A stretch of DNA of 64,000 nucleotides from Shewanella gaetbuli (GTDB lineage: Bacteria > Pseudomonadota > Gammaproteobacteria > Enterobacterales > Shewanellaceae), in the NCBI RefSeq assembly GCF_023284065.1, contig NZ_JAKIKP010000004.1:62001-126000 (forward strand), in the 5' to 3' direction. This document shows, piece by piece, positions 45,813 through 56,609 of this stretch. Each line of letters starts with the position of its first letter. The stretch's first letter is position 1. The notes under the pieces are model-generated. The model was given only the letters and a program-made list of their open reading frames with translations, ran no database searches and was not told the DNA's origin. The translations under genes were made by a program, and so were the position numbers.

Positions 45813-47252
45813 TTAGGCAACAACTAAAACCTTACAAGTGTTTGTGCCGCCGATGGTTTCCATTGCGTCACCTTTAGTCATTAATACCATGTCACCAGAT
45901 TTAAGGTAACCAGCTTTAACCATAGTGTTTAATGCTTCTTTTGCTAACTCATCAGCACTGAATACGGTTGAATCAAAATACATTGGTTGAACACCGCGAT
46001 ATAACGCTGTCGTTGCTAATGTTTTTGCATGACGAGATAACGCAAAGATAGGCAGTGCAGAGCTAATACGAGACATTAATTTAGCCGTTGCTCCAGACTC
46101 TGTAAGCGAAATAATGGCTTTAACACCTTCTAGGTGGTTAGCTGCATACATAGTTGATAACGCGATAGTTTCTTCAACTGAAGTAAAGTTTTGCGTTAAA
46201 CGGTGCTTTGACTGTTTTACACTTGGGTGAGATTCAGCACCAACACAAACGTTAGCCATTGCTTTAACGGTTTCTTCAGGGAAATCACCAGCAGCAGTTT
46301 CCGCTGATAACATTACTGCATCCGTTCCATCTAAAACAGCGTTAGCAACGTCCATAACCTCAGCACGTGTTGGCATTGGGCTTGAAATCATAGATTCCAT
46401 CATTTGCGTTGCAGTAATTACAGCTTTGTTTAACTGACGTGAGCGTAAAATTAAACGCTTTTGAACAGCAACAAGTGCAGCATCACCAATTTCTACACCT
46501 AGGTCACCACGGGCAACCATAACAACATCACATGCTTTAATAACATCATCCATTGCCTCATCAGTTGCTACGGCTTCTGCACGCTCAACTTTGGCAACGA
46601 TAAGTGCTTTGCTTCCAGCTTCTTCAGCAAGTTTACGCGCTAAATCTAAATCAGCACCTGTGCGAGGGAAAGAAACAGCTAAGTAGTCAACGTCAATTAA
46701 CGCAGCAGTTTTAATATCTGCCATGTCTTTTTCAGTTAATGCAGGGGCCGTTAAGCCGCCACCTTGTTTGTTGATACCTTTATTATTTGATAAAGGACCT
46801 GCAACTGTTACTGAAGTGAATACTTTATTACCTTCAACACGCTCAACGCGTAATTGAACACGGCCATCATCAAGCATTAAGATATCACCGATGACTACAT
46901 CACGTGGTAATTCTTTATAGTCGATACCAACTTGCTTCTCATCACCTTCACCTTTTGCTAGGTCAGCATCTAAGATGAACTCGTCACCAAGGTTAAGTTG
47001 AATTTTCTTGTTGTCTTTGAACGTTGAAACACGAATTTTAGGGCCTTGTAAATCACCTAAAATAGCAACATGTTTACCTAGCTCTTTAGCAATGGTGCGA
47101 ACATCATCAGCACGCTTTTTGTGATCTTCAGGTGTGCCATGAGAGAAGTTCATACGAACAACGTTTGCACCCGCCGCAATAATTTTACGTAAATTATCAT
47201 CACGATCAGTTGCAGGGCCTAAAGTAGTAACAATTTTTGTTCTGCGGAACAT
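45813..47252 (-). CDS. pykA: Pyruvate kinase, PykA type
   Basis: Last glycolytic step, PEP to pyruvate with [32 protein letters not shown] (substrate/K+ site), [14 protein letters not shown], the catalytic Lys in [12 protein letters not shown] and [12 protein letters not shown] match the type II enzyme; [21 protein letters not shown] is the nucleotide signature. 479 aa. C-terminal domain complete. A HexR-like box lies 110 bp upstream, so it is probably repressed with the Entner-Doudoroff genes. The order pykA-hexR-zwf is a Shewanella hallmark. Confidence 0.97.
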   Translation of the reverse strand: MFRRTKIVTTLGPATDRDDNLRKIIAAGANVVRMNFSHGTPEDHKKRADDVRTIAKELGKHVAILGDLQGPKIRVSTFKDNKKIQLNLGDEFILDADLAKGEGDEKQVGIDYKELPRDVVIGDILMLDDGRVQLRVERVEGNKVFTSVTVAGPLSNNKGINKQGGGLTAPALTEKDMADIKTAALIDVDYLAVSFPRTGADLDLARKLAEEAGSKALIVAKVERAEAVATDEAMDDVIKACDVVMVARGDLGVEIGDAALVAVQKRLILRSRQLNKAVITATQMMESMISSPMPTRAEVMDVANAVLDGTDAVMLSAETAAGDFPEETVKAMANVCVGAESHPSVKQSKHRLTQNFTSVEETIALSTMYAANHLEGVKAIISLTESGATAKLMSRISSALPIFALSRHAKTLATTALYRGVQPMYFDSTVFSADELAKEALNTMVKAGYLKSGDMVLMTKGDAMETIGGTNTCKVLVVA

Positions 47253-47361
47253 AACATACTCCGTTAAATATAAGATGAAAGATTAAAAATGGTTATTAAA
47301 AGTACTCTTTAATATTGGTACTAAAAATGATGTATGTATAGTAACAGACATTCACAAAAAA

Positions 47362-47376
47362 TGTAGTAAAGTTACA
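47362..47376 (-). promoter_or_regulatory. HexR-like operator of pykA
   Basis: TGTAGTAAAGTTACA is a 15-bp palindrome of the form TGTARTWWWAYTACA known for HexR. It lies about 110 bp before the pykA start, near the likely promoter. Confidence 0.75.
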
Positions 47377-47431
47377 AACAAAAAAGCCTTATTTGATGTG
47401 TATTTTTTGTGACAGAGAAAACGTTTTTCAT

Positions 47432-47466
47432 AAAAAAAAGGCTAAAGCATTGATGCAGTAGCCTTC
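47432..47466 (-). terminator. hexR terminator
   Basis: On the minus strand AAGGCTA, an inner GCAT/ATGC pairing, TAGCCTT and then eight T residues. It separates hexR from pykA, so pykA has its own promoter in 47253-47431. Confidence 0.85.
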
Positions 47467-47551
47467 TCAGTTGAATAAATAATCTATTAATTAGTAATTA
47501 CTTAATAGTAACTATGTCGTAATTACAATTCAAAACAAAAAAATTTGTAGA

Positions 47552-48406
47552 TTAAATAGTCAAGTCTTTGTTTACACGGGATTCTTTTAGTACTTCTTTT
47601 ACGCGTTTTAGGTTGTCACGAAAACGTGGGCCGCGTCGTAAAGTGAACCCAGTAGCTAAAACGTCAACAGTAACTAGTTGAGCTAAACGTGATGCCATTG
47701 GTAAATATAGGTCAGTATCTTCAGGTACTTCCATGGTAACTGGGAGAGTACATTCTAAAGAAAGAGGGGAATTACGTGCGGTAATACCAATAACCGCCGC
47801 ACCATTTTCACGGGCAATTCTGGCAATCTCAATCAGAGACTTTGTGCGGCCAGTATGAGATATCAATACTACTACATCGCCTTCATTACAGTTAATGCAG
47901 CTCATTCTTTGCATTAATACATCATCGAAACAAATGACGGGTACATTAAATCTAAAGAATTTATTTTGCGCATCGTGAGCGACAGAAGATGAAGCTCCAA
48001 GGCCAAAAAACGAAATAGTCTTCGCTTGAGTTAAGATATCTACCGCTTTATTAATGGCCGCGGTATCTAGGCTTTGCCTTGCTGTATCGAGGGATGCCAT
48101 TGATGATTCAAAGATTTTTGTTGTATAAGAGTCTGGGCTATCGTCTTCTTCTACATGTCGACTAACATATGGCGTACCATTAGCAAGACTTTGGGCTAAA
48201 TGTAACTTAAAATCAGGAAAACCCTTAGTATCTAAACGACGACAAAAACGATTAACGGTTGGCTCACTAACGTCAGCCATTTTTGCTAAGGTAGCAATAC
48301 TAGAATGAATTGCAGTTTGCGGTGAGGCCAAAATAACTTCAGCGACTTTACGTTCTGACTTACTAAATTGTGCTAGGTTTTTTTGGACCTTTTCTAATGT
48401 ATTCAT
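47552..48406 (-). CDS. hexR: Transcriptional regulator HexR (RpiR family)
   Basis: KDPG-sensing repressor of sugar catabolism. RpiR helix-turn-helix at residues 1-80 (SKSERKVAEVILASPQTAIH, ADVSEPTVNRFCRRLDTKG) and SIS domain from about 125 (ISFFGLGASSSVAHDAQNKF, VVLISHTGRTKSLIE). MNTLEKVQKNLAQFSKSERK at the second Met (48406) equals the known HexR start; a Met two codons upstream is also open. 284 aa. Divergent from zwf. In Shewanella HexR is known to control Entner-Doudoroff and gluconeogenic genes. Confidence 0.95.
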   Translation of the reverse strand: MNTLEKVQKNLAQFSKSERKVAEVILASPQTAIHSSIATLAKMADVSEPTVNRFCRRLDTKGFPDFKLHLAQSLANGTPYVSRHVEEDDSPDSYTTKIFESSMASLDTARQSLDTAAINKAVDILTQAKTISFFGLGASSSVAHDAQNKFFRFNVPVICFDDVLMQRMSCINCNEGDVVVLISHTGRTKSLIEIARIARENGAAVIGITARNSPLSLECTLPVTMEVPEDTDLYLPMASRLAQLVTVDVLATGFTLRRGPRFRDNLKRVKEVLKESRVNKDLTI

Positions 48407-48500
48407 AATCATGCATCCGCAAATAAAGAGGTAATGTTCTTGTAATCTAAGTTCAAAAAAACACAGGGTGGTGGTATTTTTTTTACCTATGTAAGTAAAC

Positions 48501-48515
48501 TGTAGTAAATTTTCA
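48501..48515. promoter_or_regulatory. HexR-like box near hexR
   Basis: TGTAGTAAATTTTCA differs from the pykA box at two positions and lies 95 bp before the hexR start in the divergent gap, a probable autoregulatory site. Confidence 0.55.
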
Positions 48516-48645
48516 AGCAGACGTTTAACTACATAACTATTGTTATTATCTGTGTTTGTTGAAAATCATAGCAGATAACGTACCAAAATGACTACAGGGT
48601 AAACAAGGGATTATTTGCAAAATTTAGATGCATAATTCAAATTCT

Positions 48646-48660
48646 GTTGTTATATTACAA
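48646..48660 (+). promoter_or_regulatory. HexR-like box of zwf
   Basis: TGTTGTTATATTACA keeps the right half ATTACA and the GT steps of the left half. It lies 70 bp before the zwf start. Weaker than the pykA box but correctly placed. Confidence 0.6.
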
Positions 48661-48729
48661 CAAAAGTGTGTTTTTGATCATCAGTAGATAACAAAATAAA
48701 CACGAAATAATAAAGGAGAGTTGTCAGTA

Positions 48730-50199
48730 ATGGGTAAATCATCAGGTGCAAAAGCGTGCGATTTTGTGTTGTTTGGAACCAAAGGGGACTTAGCAAGACG
48801 TAAACTTTTACCTTCACTCTACCAATTAGATAAAGCAGAGCTTTTAGATAAAGACACTAAAGTTATTGGTGTTGCTAAAGATGCTTTTACACAAGAAGAG
48901 TTTATAGAGATTGTTACAAAGGCATTGAACACATTCGTTAAGGATGAAATTTGCCAAACGACTTTAGAACGATTCCTTTCACGTTGTCATTATATTGGTA
49001 CCAACTTCACTGAGCCAGAAGGGTACAAAGCATTCCACGACTTACTAGAGCCAAAGAAACGTGTAATGGTTAATTATTTTGCGACGCCACCTTCTATTTT
49101 TGGTGCTATTTGTCGTTGTTTACATGAGCAAAAATTGATTCACTCTGACACCCGTGTGGTTTTAGAGAAGCCAATTGGAACAGATTTAGAGTCATCTCAT
49201 GTGATTAATGATCAAGTGGCTAAGTTCTTTAACGAGAATCAAGTTTACCGTATTGACCATTACTTAGGTAAAGAGACGGTTCAAAACTTGATTGCACTTC
49301 GTTTTGCTAATTCATTATTTGCATCAAAATGGGACAACCGTACTATTGACCATGTGCAAATTACTGTCGCAGAAGAAGTGGGAATTGAAGGCCGTTGGGG
49401 TTATTTTGATGGCGCAGGCCAAATGCGCGATATGATTCAAAATCACTTATTACAGGTACTTAGCTTAGTGGCTATGGACCCGCCGGTAACATTAGATGCA
49501 GACAATATTCGTGATGAAAAAGTAAAAGTACTTAAGTCTCTTCGTCCAATTAATCAAGATAACGTGCATGAAAATACTGTACGTGGACAGTATAGTGCTG
49601 GCTTCTTAAAAGGTTCTCCAGTTCCGGGTTACTTAGAAGAAGAGGGTGCTAACAAGAAGTCAAATACTGAAACTTTCGTTGCGTTAAGAGTTGATATTGA
49701 TAACTGGCGTTGGGCGGGTGTTCCTTTCTACTTACGCAGTGGTAAGCGTATGCCATTCAAGAGCAGTGAGATTGTGGTTTATTTCAAAAACCCTCCACAT
49801 AATCTATATCGCTCTAACTACCGTAATCTTCCGCCTAATAAACTGACCATTCGTTTGCAACCTCATGAAGGGGTTGAAATTCAAATGATGAATAAAGTTC
49901 CTGGTCTGGAACAAAAGCAACGTTTACAAACCACTAAATTGGATTTGAGTTTCTCAGATACCTTTGCCAACGAACGTATTGCTGATGCTTACGAACGTTT
50001 ACTACTTGAAGCGATGCTAGGTAACCAAGCATTATTTGTGCGCCGTGATGAAGTAGAGCAAGCATGGACATGGGTTGACGGTATTATTCAAGCATGGGAG
50101 CAAAGTGGAGAACGTCCAAAATCTTACCCAGCGGGTACATGGGGGCCGGTGGCATCAGTTGCGCTGATCACCAAAGACGGTCGCTCTTGGGACGAATAA
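48730..50199 (+). CDS. zwf: Glucose-6-phosphate 1-dehydrogenase
   Basis: Entry step of the Entner-Doudoroff and pentose-phosphate routes, NADP(+)-dependent. DFVLFGTKGDLARRKLLPSL is the Rossmann motif, VYRIDHYLGKETVQNL the active-site signature and VVLEKPIGTDL the conserved EKP. 489 aa from the ATG at 48730; a TTG three codons upstream is also in frame and sits too close to the Shine-Dalgarno GGAG. Operon order zwf-pgl-edd-eda with 10-18 bp gaps; HexR boxes upstream. Confidence 0.97.
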   Translation: MGKSSGAKACDFVLFGTKGDLARRKLLPSLYQLDKAELLDKDTKVIGVAKDAFTQEEFIEIVTKALNTFVKDEICQTTLERFLSRCHYIGTNFTEPEGYKAFHDLLEPKKRVMVNYFATPPSIFGAICRCLHEQKLIHSDTRVVLEKPIGTDLESSHVINDQVAKFFNENQVYRIDHYLGKETVQNLIALRFANSLFASKWDNRTIDHVQITVAEEVGIEGRWGYFDGAGQMRDMIQNHLLQVLSLVAMDPPVTLDADNIRDEKVKVLKSLRPINQDNVHENTVRGQYSAGFLKGSPVPGYLEEEGANKKSNTETFVALRVDIDNWRWAGVPFYLRSGKRMPFKSSEIVVYFKNPPHNLYRSNYRNLPPNKLTIRLQPHEGVEIQMMNKVPGLEQKQRLQTTKLDLSFSDTFANERIADAYERLLLEAMLGNQALFVRRDEVEQAWTWVDGIIQAWEQSGERPKSYPAGTWGPVASVALITKDGRSWDE

Positions 50200-50209
50200 G
50201 GAAATCATT

Positions 50210-50908
50210 ATGATTAAAGAATCTGTATTTAAATCATTTGAAACACCAGCAAATTTAGAATCGACATTAGCTGATAAAATTGCGACTCAATTGCAAGATG
50301 CTATTGATAGTCGTGGTAAAGCAAGTCTGATTGTTTCTGGTGGCTCAACACCATTGAAATTATTTCAGCTATTAAGTAAAAAACCAATTGAGTGGGCGGA
50401 AGTTTATATTACTTTAGCTGATGAGCGCTGGGTTGAGTCTGATGAAAAAGATTCAAATGAAAGATTGGTAAGAGAGCATCTGTTACAAAACCGCGCCGCT
50501 AGCGCAAAGTTCAGAGGCTTAAAAAATATGTTTGCGACTCCAGAAGCTGGAGCGGCAATGTCTGGTGAGTCTTTGGCGAATTTCCCACGTCCTTTTGATG
50601 TGGTTGTGCTTGGAATGGGTACAGATGGACATACATGTTCATGGTTCCCATGCAGCAGCGAACTTAATAATGCGTTAAGCACCAAAGAAGTGTGTGTGGC
50701 AGTTAATCCAACCACTGCACCACATGCACGAATCACTTTGTCTAAAGATGCGATTCTGAATAGCCGTCAAATTTATTTGCATCTTGTGGGTGAATCAAAA
50801 TTAACCGTTTATCGTCAAGCTCTTGAGAATGACGATGTAACTGAAATGCCGATTAGAGCCGTATTAGCGCAGCGTAAAACGCCCGTTGATGTGTTCTACA
50901 GCGCATAA
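50210..50908 (+). CDS. pgl: 6-phosphogluconolactonase
   Basis: Hydrolyses 6-phosphogluconolactone. DevB-type: IVSGGSTPLKLFQLLS (sugar-phosphate loop), WAEVYITLADERWVESDEKDSN and VVLGMGTDGHTCSWFP with catalytic His region. 232 aa. It lies 10 bp after zwf and 12 bp before edd, clearly one operon. Confidence 0.95.
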   Translation: MIKESVFKSFETPANLESTLADKIATQLQDAIDSRGKASLIVSGGSTPLKLFQLLSKKPIEWAEVYITLADERWVESDEKDSNERLVREHLLQNRAASAKFRGLKNMFATPEAGAAMSGESLANFPRPFDVVVLGMGTDGHTCSWFPCSSELNNALSTKEVCVAVNPTTAPHARITLSKDAILNSRQIYLHLVGESKLTVYRQALENDDVTEMPIRAVLAQRKTPVDVFYSA

Positions 50909-50920
50909 AGGAGTAGTCAC

Positions 50921-52747
50921 ATGCATTCAGTAGTACAGACCGTTACTGACCGAATAATCGCTCGTAGCCAAAAATCACGTAAAGCTTATTTGTCAGCACT
51001 TAATGACGCAAAAGCAAAAGGTGTACATCGTAGTGCATTAAGCTGTGGCAACTTAGCCCATGGCTTTGCAGCATGTAAACCCGCTGAAAAAGATTCATTA
51101 CGTCAGTTTACTAAAGCCAACATTGGTATCGTGACGTCATTCAACGATATGTTGTCTGCACATCAACCGTATGAAGACTATCCAAAACTGTTAAAGGCTG
51201 CCTGTGAAGAAGTCGGCAGTGTTGCTCAAGTTGCGGCGGGTGTACCTGCTATGTGTGATGGTGTGACTCAAGGTCAACCAGGCATGGAATTGAGCTTACT
51301 TAGCCGTGAAGTCATTGCAATGTCTACCGCTGTCGGACTTTCTCACAATATGTTTGATGGCGCTTTATTGCTGGGTATTTGTGACAAAATTGTCCCAGGG
51401 CTTTTAATTGGTGCTTTAAGCTTTGGTCATTTACCGATGTTATTTGTTCCTGCTGGCCCAATGAAGTCTGGTATTCCAAATAAAGAAAAAGCGCGTGTTC
51501 GTCAAAAGTTTGCTCAAGGATTAATTGGTCGTGATGAGTTACTTGCTGCTGAATCTGCGTCTTATCACAGTGCGGGTACGTGTACCTTCTACGGAACGGC
51601 AAACTCGAATCAACTGATGCTAGAAGTGATGGGGCTACAACTGCCGGGTTCATCATTTGTTAATCCAGATGATCCATTACGTGAAGCACTCAATAACATG
51701 GCTGCCAAGCAGGTATGTCGCTTAACCGAAATGGGGACTCAATATACGCCAATTGGTGAAGTAGTATGTGAAAAATCAGTGGTTAATGGCATTGTTGCTT
51801 TGTTAGCTACTGGCGGTTCAACTAACTTAACCATGCATATCGTTGCTGCTGCCCGTGCTGCAGGTATCATTGTGAACTGGGATGACTTCTCAGAGCTGTC
51901 TGATGCAGTGCCTCTATTAGCGCGTGTTTATCCTAATGGTCATGCGGATATTAACCACTTCCATGCAGCAGGCGGCATGGCGTTATTAGTCAAAGAATTA
52001 TTGGATGGTGGTTTATTACATGAAGATGTACAAACTGTCGCAGGATTTGGCTTACGCAAATATACCCAAGAGCCAAGATTAATAGACGGTGAATTACGTT
52101 GGGTAGAGGGGCCAAGCGCTTCATTAGACAAAGAAGTGTTAACTCATTTAGATACGCCATTTCAAAATAACGGTGGCTTAAAACTCCTCAAAGGTAATTT
52201 AGGTCGCGCAGTGATTAAAGTGTCTGCCGTACCTGAGAAAAATCGTATTGTTGAGGCTCCAGCCATTGTCATTGATGACCAAAATAAACTTGATGCGCTA
52301 TTCCAAGCCGGTGAACTAGATCGTGATTGCGTTGTTGTGGTTAAAGGTCAAGGGCCAAAAGCCAATGGTATGCCAGAGCTTCATAAGTTAACCCCTTATT
52401 TGGGTAGCTTACAGGATAAAGGCTTTAGTGTTGCATTGGTTACAGACGGTCGTATGTCGGGCGCTTCAGGTAAAGTTCCTGCAGCTATTCACTTAACACC
52501 AGAGGCACTAGACGGTGGTTTGATAGCCAAAGTACAAGATGGCGATCTGATTCGCGTTAATGCTGAAACAGGTGAACTGAGCTTGTTAGTTGAGGAAGCA
52601 ACTTATCAAGCAAGAGAAGCATCTCAAGTTGATCTTCATCATTCTGCCTATGGCATGGGACGTGAGTTATTTGGTTCTTTACGCCGTAGTTTAAGTAGTC
52701 CTGAAACCGGTGCCAGAAGCACAAACGCAATTGACGAAATTTATTAA
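50921..52747 (+). CDS. edd: Phosphogluconate dehydratase
   Basis: Converts 6-phosphogluconate to KDPG; IlvD/Edd family with an oxygen-sensitive [4Fe-4S] cluster. Signature [20 protein letters not shown], the cluster Cys regions [19 protein letters not shown] and [17 protein letters not shown], and [19 protein letters not shown] near the C-terminus. 608 aa, close to E. coli 603. GGAG precedes ATG at proper spacing. Confidence 0.97.
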   Translation: MHSVVQTVTDRIIARSQKSRKAYLSALNDAKAKGVHRSALSCGNLAHGFAACKPAEKDSLRQFTKANIGIVTSFNDMLSAHQPYEDYPKLLKAACEEVGSVAQVAAGVPAMCDGVTQGQPGMELSLLSREVIAMSTAVGLSHNMFDGALLLGICDKIVPGLLIGALSFGHLPMLFVPAGPMKSGIPNKEKARVRQKFAQGLIGRDELLAAESASYHSAGTCTFYGTANSNQLMLEVMGLQLPGSSFVNPDDPLREALNNMAAKQVCRLTEMGTQYTPIGEVVCEKSVVNGIVALLATGGSTNLTMHIVAAARAAGIIVNWDDFSELSDAVPLLARVYPNGHADINHFHAAGGMALLVKELLDGGLLHEDVQTVAGFGLRKYTQEPRLIDGELRWVEGPSASLDKEVLTHLDTPFQNNGGLKLLKGNLGRAVIKVSAVPEKNRIVEAPAIVIDDQNKLDALFQAGELDRDCVVVVKGQGPKANGMPELHKLTPYLGSLQDKGFSVALVTDGRMSGASGKVPAAIHLTPEALDGGLIAKVQDGDLIRVNAETGELSLLVEEATYQAREASQVDLHHSAYGMGRELFGSLRRSLSSPETGARSTNAIDEIY

Positions 52748-52765
52748 TTAAAGGGAAAGCAACTA

Positions 52766-53407
52766 ATGAGTGAGAATAACTGGTCACTTCAACCACAAGA
52801 TGTGTTTAAGCGTAGTCCGATTGTGCCTGTGATGGTCATTAATAAAATTGAACACGCTGTACCACTAGCCAAAGCATTAGTTGCAGGTGGTATTAGTGTA
52901 TTAGAAGTGACATTGCGTACTCCTTGCGCTTTAGAAGCTATAGCTAAAATTGCTAAAGAAGTACCTGAAGCGTTAGTCGGTGCGGGTACAATTTTAAATG
53001 AACAGCAGCTAAAGCAAGCTGTTGAGGCGGGCTCGCAATTTATCATCACTCCAGGTGCTACTGTTGATTTACTTAAAGCGGCTAAAGCGGGCAATGTGCC
53101 GCTTATCCCAGGCGTAGCAAGTATTTCTGAAGTTATGGTGGGTATGGAATTAGGTTACACTCATTTTAAGTTCTTTCCTGCTGAAGCCTCTGGTGGTGTT
53201 AACGCACTTAAATCATTTTCGGGTCCGTTAAGCGGTATTCGTTTTTGTCCAACCGGTGGCATTGGCCCTAAATCTTATAAAGAATATTTAGCGCTAGGTA
53301 ATGTTGACTGTATTGGTGGTAGTTGGATTGCACCAACAGATGCGGTTGATGCCGAGGATTGGCAAACAATAACTCAACTGTGTAAAGATGCGTTGAACGG
53401 TCTATAA
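52766..53407 (+). CDS. eda: 2-dehydro-3-deoxyphosphogluconate aldolase
   Basis: Splits KDPG into pyruvate and glyceraldehyde-3-phosphate, also active on 4-hydroxy-2-oxoglutarate. PVMVINKIEHAVPLAKAL, VLEVTLRT with the conserved Glu, VGAGTILNEQQL and the Schiff-base lysine in THFKFFPAEASGG (about residue 135) are present. 213 aa. Last gene of the operon, ended by a strong terminator. Confidence 0.97.
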   Translation: MSENNWSLQPQDVFKRSPIVPVMVINKIEHAVPLAKALVAGGISVLEVTLRTPCALEAIAKIAKEVPEALVGAGTILNEQQLKQAVEAGSQFIITPGATVDLLKAAKAGNVPLIPGVASISEVMVGMELGYTHFKFFPAEASGGVNALKSFSGPLSGIRFCPTGGIGPKSYKEYLALGNVDCIGGSWIAPTDAVDAEDWQTITQLCKDALNGL

Positions 53408-53425
53408 GTTGCTAAGTTTGTTATT

Positions 53426-53459
53426 AAAAAGCCAGTGTTTTCACTGGCTTTTTTGTTTT
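53426..53459. terminator. Bidirectional terminator of zwf-pgl-edd-eda
   Basis: AAAAAGCCAGTG, TTTT loop, CACTGGCTTTTT and further T. Lies between convergent eda and pabB. Confidence 0.93.
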
Positions 53460-53470
53460 CAAAATTTTAC

Positions 53471-54907
53471 TTAAATTGCTGAAAGTATCGGAAGAATCTT
53501 ACTGACTTTATCAAAACATTCTTGATATTCAGCATCAACATTGGAGTCAGCAACAACACCACCACCTGCCCAACAGTATATTTTATTCGCATCAGTGATT
53601 AATGTTCGAATAGTGATGCTAGTGTCCATAGTATCGTCTTGGCTGATGTAACCAATACTGCCGCAATAAATGTTGCGTCTAGAAGGTTCAAGCTCTTCTA
53701 TTATTTCCATGGCTCTAATTTTTGGGGCACCAGTGATTGAGCCACCAGGAAAACTCGACTTCAATAAATCTATAGCGCTGTAATTAGGTGATAATTTAGC
53801 AGTAATTGTACTCACTAAATGATGTACCGCAGGAAAACTTTCAATCTCAAACAATTTAGGCACACTCACACTGCCAGGTGCTGCTACTTTGCCTATATCG
53901 TTACGGAGCAAATCAACAATCATCACGTTTTCTGCTCGGTCCTTTTCAGACTGTTTTAGCTTGTTTGCTTGTTGTAGGTCTAATAACGGATCTGAGTGCC
54001 TTGGTAGGGTACCTTTAATCGGTTTTGTTTCTATTTGGTTTTCGTGAAGTTGTATAAAACGCTCAGGTGATATCGATAAAATAGCGTAATTTTTTAATCT
54101 AATAAAAGCAGAAAAGGGCGCTTTGTTAGCTTGCGTTAGCGCTTTATAAGCTTGCCATTCATCACCTTGATACTCAGCTTCAAATCGTTGCGTTAAGTTG
54201 ATTTGATAACAATCACCGCTTAATAAGTACTGTTGAACTTGATCAAAGCGGTGATAATACTGCGCTTTAGTAGTTTGATTATGCCAAGCGGTTGTTAACT
54301 TAAATTGCTCAGTAAGGGCATTTTGGCTCTGCTTATCAACTAATAATGAATTGATTATGTTGACAATAGATGGTTCAACATCTTGCTGGTAACACACGTA
54401 ATACCATGTTTTATCGTGATAACTATAAATTAAGCACTGATCATAAAAACCAATACTTAACTCGCTTGTAACTATATCTCTAACCGCAGTTGTCGGAAGC
54501 TGTTCAATTGTACGCCCAAGATCGTAACTAAAGGCGCCCAGTGCACCGCCACTAAAAGGCAGTTTAGATTGTTTTTTTATAGGATAGAGCTGTTGTTTAC
54601 AGATATTAAGCGCATCTAATGGTTTGATGTCTGGCTGTTTAAGCGCCTGATTAATGGCTTTTACACTATTATCAAATTGTGCTTCTAACTGAGTCGTTGG
54701 CTTAAAGTTAATCTGACCATTATCACTGGTAAGCGTAGCAATAGGGTTAAATACAATAATGTCGAATGCCGCATCTTGGTGTTCTGCGCCAGCGGAATCT
54801 AACAACATTGCCCATGGTTCAAGGCAGACTAACTCGAAAATTTCGTGTGTCGAATTTGTCCAATTTAATGGTGTAATTGTTAACGCTTGTTCACCACGTT
54901 GCATCAT
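53471..54907 (-). CDS. pabB: Aminodeoxychorismate synthase component I
   Basis: Chorismate-utilising enzyme for p-aminobenzoate, precursor of folate. SISPERFIQL, TKPIKGTLPR with the Lys (PIKGT) that identifies PabB rather than TrpE, ENVMIVDLLRNDIGKVA and SSFPGGSITGAPKIRAMEII with the final GAPK form the active site. 478 aa with an N-terminal TrpE-like domain. The start at 54907 has AAGG 7 bp before it. It stands alone, convergent with the ED operon and divergent from the fumarase gene. Confidence 0.94.
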   Translation of the reverse strand: MMQRGEQALTITPLNWTNSTHEIFELVCLEPWAMLLDSAGAEHQDAAFDIIVFNPIATLTSDNGQINFKPTTQLEAQFDNSVKAINQALKQPDIKPLDALNICKQQLYPIKKQSKLPFSGGALGAFSYDLGRTIEQLPTTAVRDIVTSELSIGFYDQCLIYSYHDKTWYYVCYQQDVEPSIVNIINSLLVDKQSQNALTEQFKLTTAWHNQTTKAQYYHRFDQVQQYLLSGDCYQINLTQRFEAEYQGDEWQAYKALTQANKAPFSAFIRLKNYAILSISPERFIQLHENQIETKPIKGTLPRHSDPLLDLQQANKLKQSEKDRAENVMIVDLLRNDIGKVAAPGSVSVPKLFEIESFPAVHHLVSTITAKLSPNYSAIDLLKSSFPGGSITGAPKIRAMEIIEELEPSRRNIYCGSIGYISQDDTMDTSITIRTLITDANKIYCWAGGGVVADSNVDAEYQECFDKVSKILPILSAI

Positions 54908-55061
54908 CGATTAACCTTATCTTAAAAGTGCGGTAGCCCAAAAAGGATGGAAAGAGTATCATATTGGCCACCAAAGGATTAATACCTAAATTCAGTTGAT
55001 TTTCAACTGATGATAAAAACGATAATTAAGTTAGGCCGAATGGCTGCTGGAGCGCCCCTAT

Positions 55062-56609
55062 ATGTCTATAAACACTCAGACTTCCTCAACACCTGTTGTC
55101 ATCAAACAAGCTGATTTTATTGAAAGTATTGCAGATTCTTTGCAGTATATTTCTTACTATCATCCTAAAGATTTTGTTGATGCAATGTACCAAGCTTATC
55201 AACGTGAAGAAAGCGCTGCTGCAAAAGATGCGATCGCTCAAATTTTGATAAATTCACGTATGTCTGCTGAGGGTAAACGCCCGTTATGTCAAGACACGGG
55301 CATTGTCACCACTTTTGTTAAAGTGGGTATGAATGTGTCTTGGGATAAAACCGATATGACAGTGCAACAAATGGTTGATGAAGGCGTAAGAAGAGCTTAC
55401 ACCAATCCAGATAATCCATTACGTGCCTCAATTGTTGCTGACCCTGCTGGAGCACGAAAAAACACTCGTGATAACACGCCTTCAGTTGTTCATATTGATA
55501 TGGTGGCAGGCAACCAAGTTGAAGTGATGATTGCTGCAAAAGGTGGTGGTTCAGAAAACAAATCTAAAATGGCGATGTTAAATCCGTCTGATGATATTGC
55601 AGCTTGGGTAGAAAAAACGTTACCGACAATGGGTGCAGGCTGGTGTCCTCCAGGAATGCTAGGTATAGGTATTGGTGGTACGGCTGAAAAAGCCGCTGTG
55701 ATGGCCAAAGAGTCATTAATGGACCCGGTTGATATTCACGAACTTATTGAAAAAGGTGCTGAAACAGCAGAAGAAAAACTGCGTTTAGATATCTTTAATC
55801 GTGCTAATGATTTAGGTATTGGTGCTCAAGGGTTAGGTGGCTTAACCACAGTTTTAGATATTAAAATTAAATCAGCCCCAACTCATGCCGCCTCAAAACC
55901 TGTTGTGATGATCCCTAACTGTGCAGCGACTCGTCATGTACACTTTCATTTAGACGGAAATGGTCCAGCAGAATTAACCCCGCCATCATTAGATGATTGG
56001 CCTGAAATTACTCGCGAAGCCGGTGAAAACACTCACCGCGTTAATTTAGACACGGTTACCCAAGCCGAAATTGAAACCTGGAAAAGCGGTGATACTTTAT
56101 TACTTAACGGTAAAATGTTGACTGGCCGCGATGCTGCCCATAAACGTATTCAAACATTACTTGATTCTGGTGAAGGTTTACCTGAAGGCGTCGACTTTAC
56201 GGGTAAGTTTATTTACTACGTAGGTCCAGTTGATCCAGTGGGTGATGAAGTTGTTGGCCCAGCTGGCCCAACTACCGCCACTCGTATGGATAAGTTCACC
56301 GACATGATGTTGGAAAAAACCGGTTTAATGGGCATGATTGGTAAATCTGAGCGTGGACCACAAACGGTTGAATCAATCAAAAAACATAAAGCGGTTTATT
56401 TAATGGCCGTGGGTGGTGCAGCTTATTTGGTATCTAAAGCGATTAAAAAATCTCGTGTCGTTGCTTTTGAAGATTTAGGTATGGAAGCGATATACGAATT
56501 TGAAGTTAAAGATATGCCTGTTACTGTTGCCGTGGATTCAAATGGTGATAACGCCCATGAAACTGGGCCAGCAATTTGGAAAATCAATATTGCTGAGTCA
56601 AAAAAATAA
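55062..56609 (+). CDS. Fumarate hydratase, class I (iron-sulfur)
   Basis: TCA-cycle enzyme (or anaerobic equivalent) with a [4Fe-4S] cluster, 515 aa. Cluster cysteines are in KRPLCQDTGIVTTF, AGWCPPGMLGIGIGG and MIPNCAATRHVHFH. The C-terminal domain contains YVGPVDPVGDEVVGPAGPTT and RTKMD-like TRMDKFTDMML. It is the FumA/FumB type and distinct from oxygen-stable FumC; I leave the letter open. Monocistronic, divergent from pabB. Confidence 0.93.
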   Translation: MSINTQTSSTPVVIKQADFIESIADSLQYISYYHPKDFVDAMYQAYQREESAAAKDAIAQILINSRMSAEGKRPLCQDTGIVTTFVKVGMNVSWDKTDMTVQQMVDEGVRRAYTNPDNPLRASIVADPAGARKNTRDNTPSVVHIDMVAGNQVEVMIAAKGGGSENKSKMAMLNPSDDIAAWVEKTLPTMGAGWCPPGMLGIGIGGTAEKAAVMAKESLMDPVDIHELIEKGAETAEEKLRLDIFNRANDLGIGAQGLGGLTTVLDIKIKSAPTHAASKPVVMIPNCAATRHVHFHLDGNGPAELTPPSLDDWPEITREAGENTHRVNLDTVTQAEIETWKSGDTLLLNGKMLTGRDAAHKRIQTLLDSGEGLPEGVDFTGKFIYYVGPVDPVGDEVVGPAGPTTATRMDKFTDMMLEKTGLMGMIGKSERGPQTVESIKKHKAVYLMAVGGAAYLVSKAIKKSRVVAFEDLGMEAIYEFEVKDMPVTVAVDSNGDNAHETGPAIWKINIAESKK

